Numbered from the stretch's first letter, positions 43,546 to 53,837 are shown. The stretch: DNA of 64,000 nt from Lachnospira sp. UBA4346 (GCA_002394205.1 DGTC01000022.1:13858-77857); one strand, 5' to 3'. The notes: generated by a model not told the origin, from the sequence alone. Program-made: numbers and translations.

Positions 43546-45156
43546 TTAGTGTTTTTCCTGATATTCAAGAGCTGCGCCGATAAATCCCTTAAAGAGTGGA
43601 TGTGGACGGTTTGGTCTTGATTTTAATTCAGGATGAGCCTGTGTTGCAAGGAACCAAGGATGGTTCTCTAATTCAACCATTTCGACAATTCTGCCGTCTG
43701 GAGAGATACCAGAGAGCTTCATGCCATTTTCCGTAAGAACCTTACGGTAGTCGTTGTTCACTTCATAACGATGACGATGTCTTTCGTGGATAGTTTCTTC
43801 ACCATATACTTCGTAAGCCTTGCTTGTCTTATCAAGTACACAAGGATAAGAACCAAGTCTTAATGTTCCACCGATATCATCAACACCTTCCTGATCCGGC
43901 ATTAAATGAATAACAGGATGTGTTGTTTCAGGCTTTAATTCTACACTGTGTGCATCTGTATAACCTAATACATCACGTGCGAATTCTACGATAGATAACT
44001 GCATTCCAAGACATAAGCCTAAGAATGGAATGTTATTTTCTCTTGCATAACGGATAGCCTGAATCTTGCCTTCAATACCACGGTCACCGAAACCACCAGG
44101 AACTAAGATACCGCTGACATCGGAGAGAATTTCAGCAGCATTTTCTTCTGTAACAGTTTCTGAATCAACCCATTTGATTTCAACATCAGCAGAATTGTAT
44201 ACACCGCCGTGCTTTAATGCTTCAACAACACTGATATATGCATCATGTAACTGGATGTACTTACCAACGAGGGCAACTTTCACCTTTTTTGTTGGATTCT
44301 TCCAAGCAGTACACATTGCGCGCCATTCAGCAAGATCCGGTTCTGGACATTCTAACTGTAAACATTCACATGCAACCTGTGCAAGATGTTCTTCTTCCAT
44401 AGCAAGAGGAGCATCGTAAAGAATCTCTACGTCTAAGTTCTGTAAAACGTGTGACTTTGGCACATTACAGAACAATGCAATCTTATCTTTCAGACCTGGT
44501 TCAAGAGGATGCTCTGTACGGCATACTAAGATATCAGGCTGAATACCCATACCCTGAAGTTCCTTAACACTTGCCTGAGTAGGCTTTGTCTTCATTTCAC
44601 CGGAAGCCTTTAAATAAGGAATTAATGTAACGTGAATTAAGATGGCATTTTCTCTGCCGACTTCATGCTGGAACTGACGAATGGCTTCAAGGAAAGGCTG
44701 GCTTTCGATATCGCCGACAGTACCACCAACTTCGATAATGGCAATCTTTGTTTCTTCTGTAGAAAAATCACGGAAGAAACGACTCTTGATTTCGTTTGTA
44801 ATATGAGGAATAACCTGTACAGTTCCTCCACCAAAATCTCCTCGGCGTTCTTTCTGTAAAACAGACCAGTATACCTTACCTGTTGTTACATTTGAGTTCT
44901 TATTCAAACTTTCATCAATAAAACGTTCATAATGTCCAAGGTCTAAGTCTGTTTCAGCACCGTCATCTGTAACAAATACCTCGCCATGCTGAATAGGGTT
45001 CATCGTACCCGGATCAATATTAATATAAGGATCGAACTTCTGCATAGTTACCGAAAAACCACGCGCCTTTAAAAGACGACCAAGAGAAGCTGCTGTAATT
45101 CCTTTTCCAAGACCTGAAACGACACCGCCGGTTACGAATACGTACTTTACGGCCAT
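43546..45156 (-). CDS. pyrG: CTP synthase
   Basis: PyrG converts UTP to CTP with glutamine and ATP. The 536 residues comprise an amidoligase domain (VFVTGGVVSGLGKGITAASLG P-loop region, QKFDPYINIDPGTMNP, EVGGTVGDIESQPFLEAIRQ) and a glutaminase domain (PGGFGDRG, PFLGLCLGMQ with the nucleophile Cys, and the late ATQAHPE His/Glu pair). GGAGGAAAT lies before the ATG. A terminator-like hairpin stands in its leader. Confidence 0.97.
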   Translation of the reverse strand: MAVKYVFVTGGVVSGLGKGITAASLGRLLKARGFSVTMQKFDPYINIDPGTMNPIQHGEVFVTDDGAETDLDLGHYERFIDESLNKNSNVTTGKVYWSVLQKERRGDFGGGTVQVIPHITNEIKSRFFRDFSTEETKIAIIEVGGTVGDIESQPFLEAIRQFQHEVGRENAILIHVTLIPYLKASGEMKTKPTQASVKELQGMGIQPDILVCRTEHPLEPGLKDKIALFCNVPKSHVLQNLDVEILYDAPLAMEEEHLAQVACECLQLECPEPDLAEWRAMCTAWKNPTKKVKVALVGKYIQLHDAYISVVEALKHGGVYNSADVEIKWVDSETVTEENAAEILSDVSGILVPGGFGDRGIEGKIQAIRYARENNIPFLGLCLGMQLSIVEFARDVLGYTDAHSVELKPETTHPVIHLMPDQEGVDDIGGTLRLGSYPCVLDKTSKAYEVYGEETIHERHRHRYEVNNDYRKVLTENGMKLSGISPDGRIVEMVELENHPWFLATQAHPELKSRPNRPHPLFKGFIGAALEYQEKH

Positions 45157-45195
45157 TATTTCCTCCTTCTGTCGATTATGCGACTAAAAAATGAT

Positions 45196-45232
45196 TAAAA
45201 AACAAATTCCCGGCAGTAATTCACTACCGGTT
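45196..45232 (-). promoter_or_regulatory. Leader terminator-like hairpin of pyrG (possible attenuator)
   Basis: Read on the minus strand, CCGGTAGT-GAATT-ACTGCCGG (45230-45210) is an 8-bp stem followed by GAATTTGTTTTTT. A TATAAT box lies upstream (about 45259-45264). No gene on this strand ends here, so the hairpin belongs to the pyrG leader, where pyrimidine-dependent attenuation is known in Firmicutes. Confidence 0.6.
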
Positions 45233-45478
45233 CCATTTCTTTGCATTATTATTTGCTATTATACAATGAAAGTTATTTTTTTGCTACCCCTTTTTACGAA
45301 AAAATATTAAATTAATTTTATTCATGATTTTTTGATAATTGAAAAAATCATTTATTTGTACAAAATCATTTTTTTTGATGAAAAACACTGTAAATGTGTC
45401 CATTGTGTGATGAAAAAATAGAAAATAATTTGAATTCCTAAATATAGTATTAAATAGGATAAAATTCGTTGTTTTTTG

Positions 45479-45507
45479 TTGATTTATGGGAAAGATATCT
45501 TTATAAT
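45479..45507 (+). promoter_or_regulatory. Predicted sigma-A promoter of ftsH
   Basis: TTGATT (45479-45484) and TATAAT (45502-45507) have a 17-base spacer. The remaining DNA of the 437-base divergent gap (45157-45593) holds the pyrG leader hairpin and AT-rich spacer with no further recognised feature. Confidence 0.8.
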
Positions 45508-45593
45508 GAAGACAGTTTATTTTCTGACAATAGAAGATGTGCAAGCATCATTACAGCAAATAGATTTAATATATTGAAGAAGCGAGGGAATGT

Positions 45594-47801
45594 ATGGACA
45601 ACAACTACAGAGACAACAGAAACAAAAATGGCAAAAATGGCCCCTCAAAGAGACCAGGCAGCTTAAATACAATTATTATTGTTATTATTGCTGCAGTCAT
45701 TACACTTGTTGGAATGAATATGCTTAACGGCATGATTCGTAATGCAACATATAAGCATATTACATATGATGAATTCTTAGATAAAGTGAATAATGGCGAA
45801 GTGGCACAGGTTGAATTGCAGTCAGATAAGATTTTGATTAAGCCAAAGGCACAGGAAACAGATACAAATAATCTGTCTGGTGTAGAATATACCTATTATA
45901 CAGGTTATGTTTCAGATTCGAATCTGGCACAGACATTAATTGATCATGATATTCAGTTTTCAGGATATATTCCGGATCAGGGTTCATCCATTATTGATTT
46001 TATTGTGTTATACATTTTACCATTTGCAGTGATTTTGGGAATGTTTTCATTTGTATACAGAAAGCTTTCTAAAGGCGGTGGTATGATGGGCGGCATGGGC
46101 GTTGGCAAAAATACAGCCAAGGTTTATGTTGAAAAGAAGACAGGTGTCACATTTAAAAATGTAGCAGGTCAGGATGAAGCAAAGGAGTCTTTAACAGAAA
46201 TCGTTGACTTCCTGCATAATCCGGATAAGTATTCCAGAATTGGTGCAAAGTTACCAAAAGGTGCATTGCTTGTAGGACCTCCGGGAACAGGTAAGACACT
46301 TCTTGCAAAAGCGGTTGCAGGGGAAGCGAATGTTCCGTTCTTCTCATTAGCAGGTTCGGATTTTGTAGAAATGTTCGTCGGTGTCGGTGCATCAAGAGTA
46401 AGAGATTTGTTTAAAGAAGCACAGAAACAGGCACCTTGTATTATTTTCATTGATGAAATTGATGCGATTGGTAAGAGCAGAGATTCCAGATATGGCGGTG
46501 GCAATGACGAGCGTGAGCAGACATTGAACCAGCTGCTTGCAGAGATGGATGGCTTCGATTCGTCAAAAGGATTATTTATTCTTGCAGCAACAAATAGACC
46601 GGAAGTCCTTGATAAAGCGTTACTCAGACCGGGACGTTTCGACAGACGTATCATTGTAGATAAGCCGGACTTAAAGGGCAGAATTGATACATTAAAGGTA
46701 CATTCAAAGGATGTATTAATGGATGACACGGTTGATTTAGAAGCAATCGGCCTTGCAACAAGTGGTGCAGTGGGTTCAGACCTTGCCAATATGATTAATG
46801 AAGCGGCGATTGCAGCAGTAAAGGATGGCAGAAAGGTTGTATCGCAGAAGGATTTATTCGAAGCGGTAGAAGTTGTTATTGCCGGTAAAGAAAAGAAGGA
46901 CAGAATTCTTAGCAGAGAAGAGAAGCGTACGGTTGCTTATCATGAAGTCGGTCATGCATTGATTACAGCGTTAAAGAAAGATGCAGAGCCGGTTCAGAAG
47001 ATTACAATTGTGCCAAGAACGATGGGCTCATTAGGTTATGTTATGCAGGTACCGGAGGAAGAAAAGTATCTGATGACAAAGGATGAGTTAAAAGCACGTC
47101 TGGTTACATTATTAGGCGGACGGGCAGCAGAAGAAATCGTATTTGATACGGTAACAACCGGTGCGTCAAACGATATTGAAAAGGCGACAGACCTTGCCAG
47201 ATCGATGATTACACAGTATGGTATGTCAGATAAATTTGGTTTGATGTGCTTAGAAAAAGTAGAAAACCAGTATTTAAGTGGAAATAAGAGTCTGAGCTGT
47301 TCTGATGAGACTGCAGCACAGATTGATGAAGAAGTCAAGGAACTCTTAAAAGAAAGTTATGAAGAAGCAAAGCAGCTTTTAACAGAGAATAGAGATGTAT
47401 TAGACGAGATTGCAAAATATCTGTATGAAGAAGAAACAATTACAGGCAAGGAATTTATGAAGATTTATCGTAAAGTAAAAGGAATTCCGGAACCGGTAGA
47501 CACAACAGGATTTACACAGTCTGAAAAGGTTGCTGAGAGTGTTACGTTTAATGAAGATGGAAGTTATTCTTCGACAATCAGTGGTCCGGTGGACGATTTT
47601 TGGGATAAAAAAGAAGAAAAATTATCAAAACCTGTAGAAGCAGAGCAGAAAGAGGAAAGTACAGTTGCAGAAGAATCAGCAGATTCAGTACAAAAATCTG
47701 ATAAAAAAGCAGAAATGTCTGTGACAAATCATACAGCGGATGATAAACTTGCAGAAACAGAAACAGAAACAGAAACAGAAACAGAAACAGAAACAAAATA
47801 A
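45594..47801 (+). CDS. ftsH: ATP-dependent zinc metalloprotease FtsH with an ET-repeat tail
   Basis: FtsH degrades membrane and some cytosolic proteins. The 735 residues include two membrane helices (about 26-48 and 130-150), an AAA domain (GPPGTGKT Walker A, IIFIDEIDAIG Walker B, RPGRFDR arginine finger) and the zinc protease motif HEVGH. After the peptidase domain an acidic Glu/Lys/Ser-rich tail of about 100 residues ends in seven Glu-Thr pairs encoded by a CAGAAA hexamer run. GCGAGGG precedes ATG 45594. Confidence 0.97.
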   Translation: MDNNYRDNRNKNGKNGPSKRPGSLNTIIIVIIAAVITLVGMNMLNGMIRNATYKHITYDEFLDKVNNGEVAQVELQSDKILIKPKAQETDTNNLSGVEYTYYTGYVSDSNLAQTLIDHDIQFSGYIPDQGSSIIDFIVLYILPFAVILGMFSFVYRKLSKGGGMMGGMGVGKNTAKVYVEKKTGVTFKNVAGQDEAKESLTEIVDFLHNPDKYSRIGAKLPKGALLVGPPGTGKTLLAKAVAGEANVPFFSLAGSDFVEMFVGVGASRVRDLFKEAQKQAPCIIFIDEIDAIGKSRDSRYGGGNDEREQTLNQLLAEMDGFDSSKGLFILAATNRPEVLDKALLRPGRFDRRIIVDKPDLKGRIDTLKVHSKDVLMDDTVDLEAIGLATSGAVGSDLANMINEAAIAAVKDGRKVVSQKDLFEAVEVVIAGKEKKDRILSREEKRTVAYHEVGHALITALKKDAEPVQKITIVPRTMGSLGYVMQVPEEEKYLMTKDELKARLVTLLGGRAAEEIVFDTVTTGASNDIEKATDLARSMITQYGMSDKFGLMCLEKVENQYLSGNKSLSCSDETAAQIDEEVKELLKESYEEAKQLLTENRDVLDEIAKYLYEEETITGKEFMKIYRKVKGIPEPVDTTGFTQSEKVAESVTFNEDGSYSSTISGPVDDFWDKKEEKLSKPVEAEQKEESTVAEESADSVQKSDKKAEMSVTNHTADDKLAETETETETETETETK
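47752..47793 (+). repeat. Seven-unit CAGAAA hexanucleotide repeat inside the ftsH 3' end
   Basis: Seven perfect CAGAAA units run from 47752 to 47793 and encode the Glu-Thr tail. Gain or loss of units would keep the frame. Confidence 0.95.
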
Positions 47802-47808
47802 CGAAAAT

Positions 47809-47850
47809 AGATGCGAAGGTGCGGCTGCGTTTGGTGGCTGCATCTTTTTT
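47809..47850 (+). terminator. Probable terminator of ftsH
   Basis: AGATGC (47809-47814) pairs with GCATCT (47840-47845) with further G-C pairing inside, followed by TTTTT. Confidence 0.65.
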
Positions 47851-48019
47851 AATTACTTATGATTCATACGCTTGTAAAGAATCGTCTCACAACGTATAAT
47901 AAAAGTTCAGGGATTGGAATACAAATGATTTCAACCGAATAAGGAACAAGAACGAACAATGAGAAGGATTGTTTTATAATAGGAAGATATGATAACGCAT
48001 TAGAAAAGGAATAGATATT

Positions 48020-51000
48020 ATGAATTTTACGCATTTACATGTGCATACGGAATATTCACTGCTGGATGGTTCCAGCAAAATCAAGGAAATTACAGCCAGA
48101 GCCAAAGAACTTGGAATGGACAGTTTAGCGATTACAGATCATGGAGTAATGTATGGTGTCATAGATTTTTATAAAGCCGCAAAAGAGGTTGGAATAAAAC
48201 CGATTCTTGGGTGTGAAGTTTATGTTGCTCCAGGCTCACGTTTTGATAAAGAAACAGGAGGGGCGGATAACAACAGATATTATCATCTAGTATTGTTAGC
48301 GGAGAATAACGAAGGGTATAAGAATCTAACGAAAATTGTATCGCGAGGATTTACGGAGGGATTCTATTATAAGCCGCGTGTTGACTTAGAAGTATTAGAA
48401 CAATATCATGAGGGAATTATTGCATTAAGTGCCTGTCTGGCAGGAGAAGTACAGCGTTATTTAGCACGTGGAATGTATGAAATGGGACGTGATGCTGCGC
48501 TGCGTTATGAGAAAATTTTTGGAAAAGGCAACTTCTTTTTAGAACTACAGGATCATGGAATTGCCGAGCAGCAGTATGTGAATCAGGAATTGGTAAAAAT
48601 GTCACATGAGACGGGAATTGAACTGGTTGCAACGAATGATATTCATTATACGTATGCGCAGGATGCGGATGCACATGATGTTTTGCTTTGTATTCAGACA
48701 GGAAAAAAGATTACCGATGAAAATCGTATGCGTTATACAGGCGGACAGTATTATTGTAAGTCACCGGAAGAGATGGCAGCACTCTTTCCATATGCACCGC
48801 AGGCGATTGAAAATACGCATAAGATTGCAAAGCGTTGTAATGTAGAGATTGAGTTCGGTGTTACCAAGCTGCCGGAATTCTATGTTCCAGAAGGATATAC
48901 TTCATGGACATACTTGAATTTTCTTTGTTATGAGGGATTAAAGAAGCGTTATCCAGAGCAGACGGCTGATGTCGATGTCAAACAAATGGTAGAACAGGCA
49001 AAGACACAAGAGGTTGCAGATCGTAAGGATGCGGTGATTATACAGGCAGAGGATACAGATAACATTTTCCAGAGATTAACGTATGAATTGTCTGTTATTT
49101 ATTCAATGGGGTATGTCGATTACTTTTTGATTGTATGGGATTATATCAATTATGGCAAGACACATGGGATTCCGGTAGGACCGGGACGAGGTTCGGCAGC
49201 AGGCAGTATTGTTGCCTATTGTCTTGGAATTACGGATATAGACCCGATTAAATATCAGTTGGTCTTTGAACGATTCCTAAATCCGGAACGAGTATCCATG
49301 CCCGATATTGATGTGGATTTCTGTTATGAACGCCGTCAGGAAGTGATAGATTATGTTGTTCACAAATACGGCAAAGAACGTGTGTCACAGATTGTTACAT
49401 TTGGTACGATGGCAGCCAGAGCGGTTATTAAAGATGTAGGCCGTGTACTAGACCTTCCGTATGCGATGGTGGATACTATTGCCAAAATGGTACCGAGAGA
49501 ACTTGGAATTACCATTGATAAGGCGTTAGAGAGTAATCCGGATTTGAAGAATCTGTATACAACAGACGAGCAGGTAAAAGATTTAATAGATAAGAGTAAA
49601 CGATTGGAAGGCTTGCCTCGTCACGCATCTGTACATGCAGCCGGTGTTTTGATTAGTAAGGAAGCTGTTGATGAATATGTTCCGTTGTCAACCGGAGCCG
49701 ACGGTGCAGTGGTTGCGCAGTTTGTCATGACAACACTAGAAGAGTTAGGGCTGCTTAAAATGGACTTTTTGGGGCTTCGAACGCTGACGGTAATTCAGGA
49801 TGCAATAGAATTGGCAAGAAAGAAAGATAAAAATTTCACAATTGATTCGATTGATTATGCAGATTCTGCCGTATATGCTTCTATTTCTACAGGAAAATGC
49901 GATGGTATTTTTCAGTTAGAAAGTGCCGGGATGAAGTCGTTCATGAAGGAATTAAAGCCGGGAAATATTGAAGATTTGATTGCGGGGATTTCATTATACA
50001 GACCGGGACCTATGGATTTCATTCCACAGTATATTGAAGGAAAGAATCATCCGGAAGATGTGACCTATGACTGTCCACAGTTAGAGCCGATTCTAAAACC
50101 GACATATGGCTGTATCGTCTATCAGGAACAGGTTATGGAGATTGTGCGTGATTTGGCAGGATATTCGTGGGGACGAAGCGATTTGGTTCGTCGTGCGATG
50201 TCGAAGAAAAAGGCATCCGTTATGGAAAAGGAACGTAAGAATTTCATCTATGGAAATGAAGCAGAGGGTGTTAAAGGATGCGTGAACAATGGCATCGACG
50301 AAAAGGTTGCAGGCAAGATTTATGATGACATGATTGATTTTGCAAAATATGCATTTAACAAGTCGCATGCGGCATGTTATGCAGTGGTGTCTTTTCAGAC
50401 AGCGTATATGAAATACTATTATCCGGTAGAGTTTATGGCGGCGCTGATGACTTCAGTTGTCGATAATACAGATAAAGTGTCCGGTTATATTTATGCATGC
50501 CGCCAGATGAATATACCGATTCTTCCACCGGATGTGAATACTTCAGAAATGGAATTTACCGTAGAAGATGGTGCAATTCGATTTGGTTTATCTGCGATAA
50601 AGAGTTTGGGAAGACCGACAATTCAGGCAATGCTTCAGGAGCGCAGAGAGAATGGAATATTTGCGTCTATGCAGGATTTTATTACCAGAATGGGGTCACA
50701 TTTAAATAGAAGAACGGTCGAAAATCTGATTAAATCAGGAGCATTTGATACATTTGGAAATAACCGTCGTCAAATGGTCATTGTGTGTCCACAGATGATT
50801 GATCAGGCAATTAAACAGAGTAAGGACTCTATTTCAGGACAGATGTCGTTGTTTGATTTTGTCGATGAAGAGATAAAGAGCGACTTTGAAATTAAGATGC
50901 CAAATATTGGAGAATATGCCAAAGAAGAGCTGCTTTCTTATGAAAAAGAAGTGTTGGGAGTATATGTCAGTGGACATCCGTTGGATGAATATGCAGCGAT

Positions 51001-51559
51001 GTGGAAGCGACATACATCAGCAATGACGACAGATTTTGAAATAGATGAGGAAACCGGAGAACCGAAAGTTGCAGTAAATAGTAAGCAGACCGTTGGCGGA
51101 ATGATTATTGCAAAGACGGTAAAGACGACAAAGAATGGGCAGCTTATGGCATTTTTAACAATTGAAGATCTTGTTGGAACACTAGAAATTATTGTATTCC
51201 CGAATACGTATCAAAGATACCGCAGTGTGCTAGACCGTGCAGAAAAGGTATTTTTAACGGGAACAGTCAATGCAAATGCAGATGAAGATGCGAAGCTTAT
51301 TTGTGATTCAGTTGTAGATTTTGCGGATGTTCCAAGAAAATTATGGATTCGGTTTGCAAGCGTGGAAGAATATTTACAGAAGCAGGCACATATGCTAGAG
51401 TTGCTTGCAGATTCTGACGGTAAGGATCAGGTTATTATTTATTGTACAAAAGAGAATCAAAGAAATGTGCTTCCAAATAGCAAGACGGTGCAGGTAACGC
51501 CGGAATTAATTGAAACATTACGTCAGGAATATGGCAAAAAAAATGTCGAGACGACGTAG
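48020..51559 (+). CDS. dnaE: DNA polymerase III subunit alpha (DnaE)
   Basis: The 1179-residue replicative polymerase starts with a PHP domain (FTHLHVHTEYSLLDGSSKI, ITDHGVMYG), then the C-family polymerase core with GPGRGSAAGS and the catalytic acidic motif MPDIDVDFCYERR, the tandem helix-hairpin-helix region and an OB fold (VGGMIIAKTVKTTKNGQLMAFLTIEDL, visible as MIIAKTVKTTKNGQLMAF). Lack of the embedded exonuclease separates it from PolC. AAAAGGAATAG precedes the ATG. Confidence 0.96.
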   Translation: MNFTHLHVHTEYSLLDGSSKIKEITARAKELGMDSLAITDHGVMYGVIDFYKAAKEVGIKPILGCEVYVAPGSRFDKETGGADNNRYYHLVLLAENNEGYKNLTKIVSRGFTEGFYYKPRVDLEVLEQYHEGIIALSACLAGEVQRYLARGMYEMGRDAALRYEKIFGKGNFFLELQDHGIAEQQYVNQELVKMSHETGIELVATNDIHYTYAQDADAHDVLLCIQTGKKITDENRMRYTGGQYYCKSPEEMAALFPYAPQAIENTHKIAKRCNVEIEFGVTKLPEFYVPEGYTSWTYLNFLCYEGLKKRYPEQTADVDVKQMVEQAKTQEVADRKDAVIIQAEDTDNIFQRLTYELSVIYSMGYVDYFLIVWDYINYGKTHGIPVGPGRGSAAGSIVAYCLGITDIDPIKYQLVFERFLNPERVSMPDIDVDFCYERRQEVIDYVVHKYGKERVSQIVTFGTMAARAVIKDVGRVLDLPYAMVDTIAKMVPRELGITIDKALESNPDLKNLYTTDEQVKDLIDKSKRLEGLPRHASVHAAGVLISKEAVDEYVPLSTGADGAVVAQFVMTTLEELGLLKMDFLGLRTLTVIQDAIELARKKDKNFTIDSIDYADSAVYASISTGKCDGIFQLESAGMKSFMKELKPGNIEDLIAGISLYRPGPMDFIPQYIEGKNHPEDVTYDCPQLEPILKPTYGCIVYQEQVMEIVRDLAGYSWGRSDLVRRAMSKKKASVMEKERKNFIYGNEAEGVKGCVNNGIDEKVAGKIYDDMIDFAKYAFNKSHAACYAVVSFQTAYMKYYYPVEFMAALMTSVVDNTDKVSGYIYACRQMNIPILPPDVNTSEMEFTVEDGAIRFGLSAIKSLGRPTIQAMLQERRENGIFASMQDFITRMGSHLNRRTVENLIKSGAFDTFGNNRRQMVIVCPQMIDQAIKQSKDSISGQMSLFDFVDEEIKSDFEIKMPNIGEYAKEELLSYEKEVLGVYVSGHPLDEYAAMWKRHTSAMTTDFEIDEETGEPKVAVNSKQTVGGMIIAKTVKTTKNGQLMAFLTIEDLVGTLEIIVFPNTYQRYRSVLDRAEKVFLTGTVNANADEDAKLICDSVVDFADVPRKLWIRFASVEEYLQKQAHMLELLADSDGKDQVIIYCTKENQRNVLPNSKTVQVTPELIETLRQEYGKKNVETT

Positions 51560-51623
51560 ACAGTAACCGACAAAATGTGCTAACATAGAATGTGAAAAGT
51601 CGAATTAGAAAGGGGTTGTTCTT

Positions 51624-52598
51624 ATGGCAAAAGAAATTAAAACAATAGGCGTGTTAACGAGTGGTGGAGATGCACCGGGTATGAACGCGGCAATTAGAGC
51701 TGTTGTAAGAACTGCAATCAATAAGGGACTGAAAGTTAAGGGCATACAGAAAGGATACAATGGTCTTATCAATGATGAGATTATTGATTTAGATAAAAGA
51801 AGTGTTGCAGATATTATACAGCGCGGTGGTACAGTATTGTATACAGCCCGTTGTATGGAATTTATGACAGAAGAAGGACAGAAGAAGGGTGCTGATATTT
51901 GTAAGAAGCACGGTATCGACGGAATGGTTGTAATTGGTGGAGATGGTTCCTTTAGAGGTGCACAGAAGTTAGCTGAAGCAGGAGTCAATACCATTGGTAT
52001 TCCGGGAACCATTGATTTAGATATTGCATGTACAGATTATACGATTGGTTTTGATACGGCTGTTAATACTGCAATGGAAGCCATCGACAAGATTCGTGAT
52101 ACCTCTACATCACATGAACGCTGCAGTATCATTGAAGTTATGGGGCGTCATGCAGGTTATATTGCATTGTGGTGTGGTATAGCCAACGGTGCAGAAGATA
52201 TTTTGCTTCCGGAACGATATGATAATGATGAACAGAAGATTATCAATCATATTATCGAAGGCAGAAAGAAGGGCAAAAAGCATCATTTGATTATCAATGC
52301 AGAAGGAATAGGTCATTCAACAGGTATGGCAAGAAGAATTGAAGCTGCAACAGGTATTGAGACGCGTGCAACCATCTTAGGTTATATGCAGCGAGGCGGT
52401 TCTCCTACATGTAAAGACAGAGTATATGCATCTGTAATGGGTTCATATGCGGTTGATTTGTTATGTGAAGGTCAGAGTAACAGATTGGTTGCGTACAAGG
52501 ATGGTCAGTTTGTTGATTATGATATTGATGAAGCACTTGCAATGACAAAGGATATTGATGAGTATGAATTCAATATCAGCAGATTACTGTCAAATTAG
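51624..52598 (+). CDS. pfkA: ATP-dependent 6-phosphofructokinase
   Basis: PfkA phosphorylates fructose-6-phosphate, the committed glycolytic step. The 324 residues show GVLTSGGDAPGMNAAIRA, VIGGDGSFRGAQKL (Gly after GGD indicating ATP use), PGTIDLDIACTDYTIGFDTAVNT with the catalytic Asp in TIDLD, and EVMGRHAGYIAL. AAAGGGG precedes the ATG. The rRNA/tRNA methyltransferase gene follows 19 bases downstream. Confidence 0.96.
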   Translation: MAKEIKTIGVLTSGGDAPGMNAAIRAVVRTAINKGLKVKGIQKGYNGLINDEIIDLDKRSVADIIQRGGTVLYTARCMEFMTEEGQKKGADICKKHGIDGMVVIGGDGSFRGAQKLAEAGVNTIGIPGTIDLDIACTDYTIGFDTAVNTAMEAIDKIRDTSTSHERCSIIEVMGRHAGYIALWCGIANGAEDILLPERYDNDEQKIINHIIEGRKKGKKHHLIINAEGIGHSTGMARRIEAATGIETRATILGYMQRGGSPTCKDRVYASVMGSYAVDLLCEGQSNRLVAYKDGQFVDYDIDEALAMTKDIDEYEFNISRLLSN

Positions 52599-52617
52599 GA
52601 ATTGAGGAATAAGGAAT

Positions 52618-53406
52618 ATGATAACGAGTACGAGCAGCAGTCAGGTAAAGCATGTTGTACAATTACAGAAAAAGGCACGTACCAGAAAAGACAATAAAGA
52701 ATTTGTTGTAGAAGGAATGAAGATGGTAGCGGAAGCACCAAAAGACCGCATTGTTAAGGTGTATGCATCAGAGACATTTCATAAAAATAATCCATCTTAT
52801 GTAGCAGATTTAACATTGTTTCAGAATCAGTATGAAGTTGTGAGCGACAGTGTATTTATGCAAATGTCGGATACAAAGACACCACAGGGAATATTAGCAG
52901 TGATAAAGATGACGGCATATTGTGTTGAGAATCTTTTGGCAGGAAATCCGTTGATTCTAGCGGTTGAGAACCTTCAGGATCCGGGAAATTTAGGAACGAT
53001 TCTTCGTATGGGAGAAGGCGCCGGGATTACAGGAGTACTAATGAGTTCAAACACGGTGGATATTTATAATCCAAAGACGATTCGTTCCACAATGGGTTCA
53101 ATTTATCGCGTGCCATTTGTGTATGTAGAGGATTTTCAAGGGGCATTAACGCAGCTACAGCAGAACAAAGTACAATTATGTGCGGCACATTTAAAAGGAA
53201 CCTGTACATATACAGAGGCTGATTATACAAAAGCAACAGCAATCCTTATTGGAAATGAAGCCAATGGACTGACAGATGCGGCTTCGAAATGTGCAGATAC
53301 ACTTGTTCAGATTCCAATGGAAGGACAGGTGGAATCGTTTAACGCAGCGATTGCATGTACGATACTTACATTTGAAGCTGTTCGTCAAAGAAGAATTCAT
53401 AAATAA
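52618..53406 (+). CDS. TrmH/SpoU family RNA 2'-O-methyltransferase
   Basis: The 262-residue protein has an N-terminal substrate-binding domain (KKARTRKDNKEFVVEGMKMV) and a SPOUT knot domain with the three family motifs: AVENLQDPGNLGTILRMGEG, LIGNEANGL and IPMEGQVESFNAAIA. It methylates the ribose of a tRNA or 23S rRNA nucleotide; the exact target cannot be predicted. It follows pfkA closely and is probably co-transcribed. Confidence 0.92.
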   Translation: MITSTSSSQVKHVVQLQKKARTRKDNKEFVVEGMKMVAEAPKDRIVKVYASETFHKNNPSYVADLTLFQNQYEVVSDSVFMQMSDTKTPQGILAVIKMTAYCVENLLAGNPLILAVENLQDPGNLGTILRMGEGAGITGVLMSSNTVDIYNPKTIRSTMGSIYRVPFVYVEDFQGALTQLQQNKVQLCAAHLKGTCTYTEADYTKATAILIGNEANGLTDAASKCADTLVQIPMEGQVESFNAAIACTILTFEAVRQRRIHK

Positions 53407-53733
53407 TACGATTTATCATAGAATCTCTGATATATTTAACGGATGTATTTATTAGGTACGGAAGGAAAATATATTGGAGATTTTTTAAATTGTAAAGAGG
53501 ATGTCAGAAAGTACGTTGATTTTAGAAATTTGACATAATGTGACAAAATATTTAACAATTCTGTAACAAATTAACAAAATTGAAATATATATGCATAGAA
53601 TATAATAATACACAATGACGATATAAAATTAATAAAAAATTTAGATTTTCAGGGGGCTATTAACAAAAAAATTTTTTATCACTTTTGAAAAAAAGAGCGT
53701 TCCGCCTAGTATTTATGCTATTTTGAAGGCGAT
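53407..53733. other. AT-rich intergenic stretch
   Basis: No gene is seen. The DNA holds repeated TTAACA/TGTAAC-like fragments near 53530-53580 and a weak imperfect hairpin at about 53703-53730 just before the SleB promoter. Confidence 0.55.
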
Positions 53734-53794
53734 TTGACAAGAAAGCGTAACTTTGCTACAATACATCCGTAACAAAATGTAACAGAATTGTAAC
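53734..53794 (+). promoter_or_regulatory. Promoter of the wall hydrolase with a WalR-like direct repeat
   Basis: TTGACA (53734-53739) and TACAAT (53757-53762) have a 17-base spacer. Downstream, TGTAAC (53778-53783) and TGTAAC (53789-53794) are separated by five bases, matching the WalR consensus TGTWAH-N5-TGTWAH; a further CGTAAC lies at 53768-53773. Confidence 0.7.
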
Positions 53795-53837
53795 ATTTTG
53801 CTAGGTGTTGAAAACAATACCGGAAAGGAAAGACTTT

